A stretch of DNA of 12,966 nt from Bacillota bacterium (GTDB lineage: Bacteria > Bacillota > Desulfitobacteriia > Desulfitobacteriales > JAJXUE01): positions 1 through 12,966 of the forward strand of contig JAJYNB010000408.1 in NCBI GenBank assembly GCA_021786555.1, written 5' to 3'. The notes beneath the pieces were generated by a model that saw only the letters and a program-made list of their open reading frames with translations, had not been told where the DNA came from and searched no databases. Positions 7,901-12,966 of this stretch are shown one piece after another. The position numbers were made by a program, and so were the translations under genes. Positions within the stretch are counted from its first letter, which is position 1; each line of letters opens with the position of its first letter.

Positions 7901-8428
7901 ATCGAGGCCGGTGACGAACTCACCGAAGGTTCAGTCAATCCCCATGATATCCTCAAAGTCAAAGGCATGAGGGGTGTGCAAATTTATTTGCTGCGGGAAG
8001 TACAGCGGGTTTATCGTTTACAGGGGGTTGACATTAACGACAAGCATATTGAAGTTATGGTACGGCAGATGCTGCGCAAAGTTAAGGTGGAAGACCCGGG
8101 TGACACAGGCCTTTTGCCCGGCGGATTAATCGATGTGTTCGATTTTGAAGAAGAGAACGCTAAGGTTATCGCTGAGGGGCGCGAGCCGGCAACGGCCAGA
8201 CCGATTCTGCTGGGTATCACCAAGGCTTCCCTGGCCACCGACTCCTTCCTCTCTGCCGCTTCCTTCCAGGAGACTACCCGGGTGTTGACCGAAGCAGCAA
8301 TCAAGGGCAAAGTGGATCCGCTGCTCGGACTGAAGGAAAATGTTATTATCGGCAAACTGATTCCGGCAGGGACGGGAATGTCGCGGTACAGGAATATCAA
8401 AGTTGGTTTAGAGAATGAAACCCTTTAG
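4991..8428 (+). CDS. rpoC: DNA-directed RNA polymerase subunit beta'
   Basis: This is the catalytic beta' subunit of RNA polymerase (1145 residues, compared with about 1199 in B. subtilis). Much of the shortfall is in a variable stretch around residues 555-575. The N-terminal zinc ribbon uses C60, C62, C75 and C78. The absolutely conserved NADFDGDQM holds the magnesium-binding aspartates D449, D451 and D453. A second zinc site uses C773, C846, C853 and C856, with the usual spacing of about 73 residues between the first two. The bridge helix/trigger-loop stretch follows, with [20 protein letters not shown] and then [20 protein letters not shown]. No large lineage-specific insertion is present. 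The start is TTG, supported by homology of the first residues. The gene ends two bases before the next promoter. Confidence 0.99.
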   Translation: [1145 protein letters not shown]

Positions 8429-8429
8429 C

Positions 8430-8458
8430 TTGACACCATTTTTAGTAAATGATACAAT
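8430..8458 (+). promoter_or_regulatory. str operon promoter (sigma-A type)
   Basis: TTGACA (8430-8435), a 17-base spacer and TACAAT (8453-8458) make a near-consensus vegetative promoter. It begins immediately after the rpoC stop codon, with transcription expected near 8464-8466. The leader to the L7Ae-family gene is short, about 28 bases. I saw no terminator between rpoC and this promoter, so rpoC transcripts probably also read through into the str operon. Confidence 0.88.
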
Positions 8459-8492
8459 CATGTAGTGTGATTTCCAGGAGGAGCAAAAAAAT

Positions 8493-8744
8493 ATGCAATT
8501 GGAAAGGTTAAAAGCTGCCAAGCAAAAAACTGTTGGCTTAAAACAAACATTGAAAGCCGTAGAAAAAGGACAGGCCAAAATTGTTTTTATTGCCGATGAT
8601 GCCGAACAGCACGTTACCAGACCGTTGCTAAAGCTGTGCTCCGAGAAGGCGGTACCCGTTGAGGCGGTTGCCAGCATGGAAGAATTGGGCAAGGCCTGCA
8701 GTATCGAGGTGGGCGCTGCCACGGCGGCCGTTCTGCAAGAATAA
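8493..8744 (+). CDS. L7Ae-family K-turn RNA-binding protein (YbxF/RplGB-like)
   Basis: This is a small L7Ae/L30e/S12e/Gadd45-family protein of 83 residues, the usual size for the bacterial YbxF group. Those proteins bind kink-turn RNAs and are reported to associate with the ribosome, but their cellular job is poorly defined. Family features are the TVGLKQTLKAVEKGQAK segment (13-29), KIVFIADDAEQHV (29-41), and LGKACSIEVGAATAAVL near the C-terminus (65-81), which contacts the K-turn in relatives. The ATG at 8493 follows AGGAGGAG (8476-8483) at good spacing. It is the first gene after the str promoter and sits 87 bases ahead of rpsL, the classic Firmicute position. An L7Ae paralogue with a different RNA target is possible, but the family assignment is secure. 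Confidence 0.92.
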   Translation: MQLERLKAAKQKTVGLKQTLKAVEKGQAKIVFIADDAEQHVTRPLLKLCSEKAVPVEAVASMEELGKACSIEVGAATAAVLQE

Positions 8745-8763
8745 TCCACTGAAAAGGTTGCTG

Positions 8764-8789
8764 CTTGCCCGGACTTCTGCCCGGGCAAG
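8764..8789 (+). promoter_or_regulatory. GC-rich hairpin between the L7Ae gene and rpsL
   Basis: A perfect 9-bp stem (8764-8772 with 8781-8789, arm CTTGCCCGG) has an 8-base loop. It lies 19 bases after the L7Ae stop and 27 bases ahead of the rpsL Shine-Dalgarno. No T-run follows (GCTGCCGCATTTATTT), so it is not a standard terminator. It may stabilise the mRNA, lower readthrough, or be a protein-binding site. Confidence 0.55.
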
Positions 8790-8816
8790 GCTGCCGCATT
8801 TATTTGACATTTTGGG

Positions 8817-8834
8817 AAGGAGGTGTATGTCATG
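8817..8834 (+). promoter_or_regulatory. rpsL Shine-Dalgarno and chosen ATG start
   Basis: AAGGAGGTG (8817-8825) lies six bases before the ATG at 8832. An in-frame GTG at 8823 overlaps the Shine-Dalgarno itself and so cannot use it. The ATG yields MPTISQLIR, the conserved S12 N-terminus. Confidence 0.95.
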
Positions 8835-9257
8835 CCTACGATTAGCCAGTTGATTCGTATAGGAAGAGAAACCATTGAGAAAAAATCAACTGCTCCTGCA
8901 CTGCAGTGGGGTTTAAATTCTTTAAGACGACAGCAGTTTCCCTCCGGTGGTTCACCGCAAAAAAGAGGTGTTTGCACCAGGGTTTACACTACAACTCCCA
9001 AGAAGCCAAACTCAGCCCTACGCAAGGTAGCCAGGGTGCGTTTGACCAACGGCATAGAGGTGACTGCCTACATTCCGGGCATTGGTCATAATCTGCAGGA
9101 ACACTCCGTTGTCCTGGTACGGGGTGGCAGGGTAAAAGACCTGCCTGGTGTTCGCTATCACATCGTCCGTGGCGCGCTGGATACTACCGGCGTCCAAAAG
9201 CGCGGACAAGGCCGCTCCAAATATGGGGCTAAACGGCCTAAGAAAGCCGCAAAATAG
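8832..9257 (+). CDS. rpsL: 30S ribosomal protein S12
   Basis: Ribosomal protein uS12 lies at the decoding centre and interface of the 30S subunit and takes part in tRNA selection. It has 141 residues. The core SPQKRGVCTRVYTTTPKKPN (41-60) and RGGRVKDLPGVRYH (97-110) are intact. K57 and K102 correspond to E. coli K43 and K88 (counting Met), the usual streptomycin-resistance positions, and are wild type. D103 is the residue methylthiolated in some bacteria. Between AL (23-24) and SPQKRG (41-46) there are 16 residues. This is the long form seen in Bacillus, where short-form S12 has only a few residues and a Cys before PQKRG. The start at 8832 is chosen by the Shine-Dalgarno and homology. rpsG follows after 39 bases. 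Confidence 0.97.
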   Translation: MPTISQLIRIGRETIEKKSTAPALQWGLNSLRRQQFPSGGSPQKRGVCTRVYTTTPKKPNSALRKVARVRLTNGIEVTAYIPGIGHNLQEHSVVLVRGGRVKDLPGVRYHIVRGALDTTGVQKRGQGRSKYGAKRPKKAAK

Positions 9258-9296
9258 TGGCGTGAAGCTTTAGGCCACAGTAAAGGGGGGAAATGA

Positions 9297-9767
9297 ATGC
9301 CTAGAAAAGGTTATGTGGCGCGGCGGGAAATTCTTCCCGATCCCGTTTACAATAATAGAATCGTAGCAAAATTCATCAACCAGATCATGTACGAGGGTAA
9401 GAAAGGTATCGCGGAAGGTGTGTGCTACGGGGCCTTTGACATCATTAAGGATAAAACCGGCAAGGACCCGGTCGAGGTGTTTGACAGTGCGCTGAAAAAC
9501 GTCATGCCGGTGTTGGAAGTAAAGGCCCGTCGGGTAGGCGGAGCGAACTACCAAGTGCCGATAGAAGTGCGTCCTGAAAGACGTCAAGCTCTGGGGTTGC
9601 GCTGGTTGGTCGGCTACTCCAGAAAGCGCGGCGAAAAGACTATGGAACAAAGACTGGCAGCCGAATTGATGGATGCGGCTAACAGCACTGGCGGCGCTTT
9701 TAAGAAGAAAGAAGATACCCATAAGATGGCTGAGGCTAACAAAGCTTTCGCCCATTATCGTTGGTGA
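9297..9767 (+). CDS. rpsG: 30S ribosomal protein S7
   Basis: Ribosomal protein uS7 (156 residues, the standard bacterial length) nucleates assembly of the 30S head by binding the 3' domain of 16S rRNA, and it touches E-site tRNA. The N-terminus MPRKGYVARREILPDP is typical. The beta-hairpin and rRNA-binding stretch KARRVGGANYQVPIEVRPER spans about residues 76-95, and the C-terminus ends HKMAEANKAFAHYRW. The ATG at 9297 is preceded by AAAGGGGGG (9282-9290). In enterobacteria S7 represses the str operon by binding the rpsL-rpsG gap. Here the 39-base gap can form only a small 5-bp hairpin (GTGGC/GCCAC) starting at the rpsL stop, so a similar control is unproven. Confidence 0.98.
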   Translation: MPRKGYVARREILPDPVYNNRIVAKFINQIMYEGKKGIAEGVCYGAFDIIKDKTGKDPVEVFDSALKNVMPVLEVKARRVGGANYQVPIEVRPERRQALGLRWLVGYSRKRGEKTMEQRLAAELMDAANSTGGAFKKKEDTHKMAEANKAFAHYRW

Positions 9768-9807
9768 TTTTTAACCACATGAAAATCCGCAAGAAAGGGG
9801 GATTATC

Positions 9808-11886
9808 GTGGCTAGGAAGTTTCCGTTAGAGAAAACCCGGAACATTGGCATTATGGCCCATATCGATGCCGGGAAGACCACTACTACCGAACGCATCCTG
9901 TTCTACACCGGACGTGTGCACAAAATTGGCGAAGTTCATGACGGCGCTGCCACCATGGACTGGATGGTCCAGGAACAGGAGCGCGGTATCACCATCACAT
10001 CGGCTGCTACTACCTGCCTATGGAAAGATCATCGCATTAATATCATTGACACACCAGGGCACGTGGACTTCACTATGGAAGTGGAACGTTCGCTGCGTGT
10101 GCTTGACGGCGCTGTGGCTGTATTTTGCTCAGTAGGCGGCGTTGAACCTCAGTCCGAGACCGTGTGGCGTCAAGCGGATAAATATGGCGTACCGCGAATT
10201 GCCTACATTAATAAGATGGACCGGGTCGGGGCTGACTATTTCCGGGGGGTAACAATGATCACAGACCGGTTGGGAGCTCATCCCGTACCGATTCAACTGC
10301 CCATCGGAGTGGAAGAACGATTCCGCGGCATTGTTGACTTGGTAACCATGAAGGCCATCATTTACGTAGATGACCTTGGTACCACCAGCGAAGTCACCGA
10401 TATCCCCGAAGAGCTTAGAGATCTGGCTGCCGAGTACCGGGAAAAACTTTTGGAAGCAGTAGCAGAGTCCGATGAAGAGCTGATGATGAAATACCTGGAA
10501 GGTGAAGAGCTGTCGGTTGAGGAAATCAAGACCGGCCTGCGCAAAGGTACCATCGCTGTCAAATTCACTCCGGTGCTGTGCGGCTCTTCCTTTAAAAACA
10601 AAGGCGTACAACCACTGTTGGATGCTGTTGTTGACTACATGCCTGCTCCGACTGATGTCCCCGCTATCCGCGGCGTTCATCCTGGTACGGGTGAAGAGGA
10701 CCAGCGTGTATCCAGCGATAGTGAGCCTTTCTCTGCCTTGGCTTTTAAAATCATGGCAGACCCTTACGTTGGCAAGCTTACCTTCTTCAGGGTTTACTCT
10801 GGCATTCTGAGCTCCGGTTCTTATGTTTACAACTCTACTAAGGACAAAAGGGAGCGCATCGGCCGGATTCTCCAGATGCATGCCAATCACCGCGAAGAAA
10901 TCAATGAAGTTTATACCGGAGATATTGCTGCAGCGGTGGGTTTGAAAGATACCACCACCGGAGACACCCTGTGCGATGAAAAGAGCCCGATTATCCTGGA
11001 ATCCATGGAATTCCCTGAACCGGTTATCCATGTGGCCATCGAGCCCGCAACCAAGGCGGACCAGGAGAAGATGGGAGTTGCTCTGTCCCGGTTGGCGGAA
11101 GAAGATCCTACCTTCCGGATGCATACGGAACAGGAAACCGGCCAGACGATCATCTCTGGCATGGGAGAACTCCATCTGGAAATTATCGTGGACCGTTTGG
11201 TGAGGGAGTTCAAAGTTAATGCAAATGTGGGACGCCCCCAGGTTGCGTACAAGGAAACCATTCGCAAACAGGTCAAAGCCGAAGGGAAATTTGTGCGTCA
11301 GTCCGGCGGGCGCGGCCAATATGGTCACTGCTGGATAGAGTTGGAGCCGCTTGAACCTGGTTCAGGCTTTGTGTTTGAGAACAAGATTGTAGGCGGTGTC
11401 ATTCCCAGAGAGTATATTGCTCCTATTGGCGCCGGCATTGAAGAAGCAATGCAAAACGGAATTCTCGCCGGGTACCCCGCCATCGACATAAAAGCTACGG
11501 TGTATGACGGCTCCTACCATGATGTGGACTCTTCAGAAATGGCCTTTAAAATTGCCGGTTCCATGGCCTTTAAAGCCGCCGCTGCAAAAGCCGGTCCGGT
11601 TATCCTTGAGCCGGTGATGAAGGTGGAAGTAACTGTCCCGGAAGAATACATGGGTGATGTAATCGGGGATATCAACTCCCGCCGGGGCCGGATTGAGGGA
11701 ATGGAGGCCAGGGCAGGCGCCCAAGTGATCAGGGGCTTCGTTCCGTTGTCGGAGATGTTCGGCTATGCCACTGATTTACGGTCTCGGACCCAAGGCCGCG
11801 GTGTCTACGTCATGCAGTTTGACCACTTTGAAGAAGTTCCTAAAAACATTGCCGAGGGAATCATTGCCAAGCGGCAGGGATCTTAG
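9808..11886 (+). CDS. fusA: Translation elongation factor G
   Basis: EF-G is the ribosome-dependent GTPase that drives translocation and, with RRF, ribosome recycling. Its 692 residues match the family length. The GTPase motifs are all present: G1 AHIDAGKT (17-24), switch I ERGITI around T62, G3 DTPGH (81-85), G4 NKMD (135-138) and G5 GSS (259-261). Domains II-V follow. The domain IV/V boundary region includes MGELHLEIIVDRL near 450 and the YGHCW stretch near 505. The start is GTG at 9808, preceded by AAGGGGGA (9795-9802), and gives the conserved MARKFPLEKTRNIGIMAHID. Its place in the str operon between rpsG and tuf marks it as the canonical EF-G rather than an EF-G2 paralogue. Confidence 0.99.
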   Translation: MARKFPLEKTRNIGIMAHIDAGKTTTTERILFYTGRVHKIGEVHDGAATMDWMVQEQERGITITSAATTCLWKDHRINIIDTPGHVDFTMEVERSLRVLDGAVAVFCSVGGVEPQSETVWRQADKYGVPRIAYINKMDRVGADYFRGVTMITDRLGAHPVPIQLPIGVEERFRGIVDLVTMKAIIYVDDLGTTSEVTDIPEELRDLAAEYREKLLEAVAESDEELMMKYLEGEELSVEEIKTGLRKGTIAVKFTPVLCGSSFKNKGVQPLLDAVVDYMPAPTDVPAIRGVHPGTGEEDQRVSSDSEPFSALAFKIMADPYVGKLTFFRVYSGILSSGSYVYNSTKDKRERIGRILQMHANHREEINEVYTGDIAAAVGLKDTTTGDTLCDEKSPIILESMEFPEPVIHVAIEPATKADQEKMGVALSRLAEEDPTFRMHTEQETGQTIISGMGELHLEIIVDRLVREFKVNANVGRPQVAYKETIRKQVKAEGKFVRQSGGRGQYGHCWIELEPLEPGSGFVFENKIVGGVIPREYIAPIGAGIEEAMQNGILAGYPAIDIKATVYDGSYHDVDSSEMAFKIAGSMAFKAAAAKAGPVILEPVMKVEVTVPEEYMGDVIGDINSRRGRIEGMEARAGAQVIRGFVPLSEMFGYATDLRSRTQGRGVYVMQFDHFEEVPKNIAEGIIAKRQGS

Positions 11887-11927
11887 GCAAGCAGGCTTAA
11901 AGCATTTTTTTGAAGGAGTGAAAACAA

Positions 11928-12966
11928 ATGGCGAAACAAAAGTTTGAGCGTACCAAACCGCACGTTAACGTCGGAACCATTGGTCACGTGGACCATGGTA
12001 AGACCACCACAACCGCAGCCATCACTTATGTATTGTCCAAGACCGGAGGCGCTGTGGCTACCAAATTTGATGAGATTGACAAGGCGCCGGAAGAAAGGGA
12101 GCGGGGTATCACCATCAACACCGCCCACGTGGAGTATGAGACCGGAAACCGTCACTATGCTCACGTGGACTGCCCTGGCCATGCTGACTATGTTAAGAAC
12201 ATGATTACCGGAGCGGCCCAAATGGACGGAGCCATTCTGGTGGTGTCTGCGGCGGACGGCCCCATGCCTCAAACCAGGGAGCACATCCTCCTGGCCCGCC
12301 AGGTTGGAGTTCCCAATATTGTGGTCTGGCTGAACAAGGCTGATATGGTGGATGACCCCGAATTGATGGAATTGGTGGAAATGGAAATCCGGGAACTGTT
12401 GAGCGAATACGAGTTTCCCGGCGACGATATTCCTATCGTAGCAGGTTCCGGCCTGAAAGCCCTGGAATGCGGCTGCGGCAAGCGGGAGTGTGAATGGTGC
12501 GGCAAAATCTGGGAGCTCATGGATGCTGTTGACAGTTACATTCCCACCCCTGTTCGGGATACCGACAAGCCTTTCTTAATGCCGGTTGAGGATGTATTCA
12601 CCATCACCGGCCGCGGTACCGTGGCCACCGGCCGTGTAGAGCGCGGACAGGTCAAAGTCGGTGACGAGATTGAAATCGTCGGTCTAAATGAAGCTCCCCG
12701 CAAGAGCGTGGTCACTGGAGTGGAGATGTTCCGCAAGCTGTTGGATTTCGCCCAGGCAGGGGACAATGTCGGCGCCCTGCTGCGGGGGGTTGACCGCAAA
12801 GAAATCGAGCGTGGCCAGGTTCTGGCCAAGCCGGGCTCCATCAAACCCCACACTGTCTTTGCGGCCGAAGTATATGTGCTGTCCAAGGAAGAGGGCGGCC
12901 GTCATACTCCCTTCTTTAACGGATACCGGCCCCAGTTCTATTTCCGGACAACCGACGTGACCGGCG
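11928..12966 (+). CDS. tuf: Translation elongation factor Tu (3'-truncated by window edge)
   Basis: EF-Tu is the GTPase that delivers aminoacyl-tRNA to the ribosome. 346 codons are visible of an expected 400 or so, and the gene runs off the right edge inside domain III. The ATG at 11928 follows AAGGAGTG (11913-11920). The motifs G1 GHVDHGKT (19-26), switch I ERGITINTAH, G3 DCPGH (81-85) and G4 NKAD (136-139) are intact, and domain II has the TGRGTVATGRVERG segment. A distinctive feature is a Cys-rich insertion about five residues longer than in B. subtilis or E. coli, with C181, C183, C188 and C191 (CxCx4CxxC) just before KIWELMDAVD. It may bind metal, and I recall similar stretches in some clostridial EF-Tu proteins. 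It is the last visible gene of the str operon. Confidence 0.99.
   Translation, partial: MAKQKFERTKPHVNVGTIGHVDHGKTTTTAAITYVLSKTGGAVATKFDEIDKAPEERERGITINTAHVEYETGNRHYAHVDCPGHADYVKNMITGAAQMDGAILVVSAADGPMPQTREHILLARQVGVPNIVVWLNKADMVDDPELMELVEMEIRELLSEYEFPGDDIPIVAGSGLKALECGCGKRECEWCGKIWELMDAVDSYIPTPVRDTDKPFLMPVEDVFTITGRGTVATGRVERGQVKVGDEIEIVGLNEAPRKSVVTGVEMFRKLLDFAQAGDNVGALLRGVDRKEIERGQVLAKPGSIKPHTVFAAEVYVLSKEEGGRHTPFFNGYRPQFYFRTTDVTG

Noticed and set aside
8804..8809. TTGACA before rpsL as a possible promoter
   Set aside because: The matching -10 position (about 8827-8832) reads ATGTCA, or TGTCAT one base later, and falls between the Shine-Dalgarno and the start codon, so a transcript would lack the ribosome binding site.
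8823..8831. Upstream GTG start adding three residues to S12
   Set aside because: The GTG overlaps the Shine-Dalgarno, while the ATG at 8832 is correctly spaced and gives the conserved MPTISQL N-terminus.
9293..9304. Four-codon mini-frame (ATG AAT GCC TAG) overlapping the rpsG start
   Set aside because: It is too short, and the strong Shine-Dalgarno is better spaced for the rpsG ATG at 9297.
10129..11328. 399-codon open frame on the minus strand across fusA
   Set aside because: It lies wholly inside EF-G, shows no recognisable protein pattern, and is explained by the codon bias of fusA. No promoter or ribosome binding site suggests that it is used.
11905..11911. Run of seven T between fusA and tuf as a terminator
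   Set aside because: No stable stem precedes it, and the tuf Shine-Dalgarno follows at once. Read-through of the operon is expected.

Overview
This window is a core bacterial housekeeping locus. Every gene is on the + strand, in the order rplJ-rplL-rpoB-rpoC, then an L7Ae-type K-turn-binding protein gene, rpsL-rpsG-fusA, and a tuf gene cut by the right edge. The gene order, strong purine-rich ribosome binding sites, Bacillus-like RpoC with no large lineage insert, and an L7Ae/YbxF-type gene between rpoC and rpsL all point to a Firmicute. Base composition is near half GC. The S12, RpoB and EF-Tu sequences resemble clostridial anaerobes of the Peptococcaceae/Desulfotomaculum/Pelotomaculum/Moorella kind. 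That placement is inferred from memory of these families, not from a search.

Region 1-1060 is the end of the ribosomal stalk operon. It holds a probable attenuator arm at the left edge, then L10 (rplJ) and L7/L12 (rplL), closed by a clear intrinsic terminator. Region 1061-1633 is a 630-base intergenic stretch counted from the rplL stop. It contains a composite inverted-repeat element with nested direct repeats, which looks like a small REP/MITE-type insertion. It ends just upstream of a near-consensus extended -10 promoter. That promoter drives rpoBC through a leader of about 230 bases, which contains a perfect 16-base palindrome and a set of helices that can fold as one enclosed multibranch structure.

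Region 1634-8428 encodes the beta and beta' subunits of RNA polymerase. All the catalytic and zinc-binding residues I could place are present, and the rifampicin region is wild type. Two bases after the rpoC stop a second near-consensus promoter begins. It starts the str operon (8493-end): L7Ae-family protein, S12, S7, EF-G and EF-Tu. A GC-rich hairpin lies between the L7Ae gene and rpsL.

Together the genes supply the ribosomal stalk and its factor-binding site (L10, L7/L12), the two GTPases that use it (EF-G, EF-Tu), decoding-centre and head proteins (S12, S7), and the transcription core. I do not see a new multi-gene system. The most interesting items are non-coding, namely the intergenic repeat element and the structured rpoB leader, plus a four-cysteine insertion in EF-Tu.
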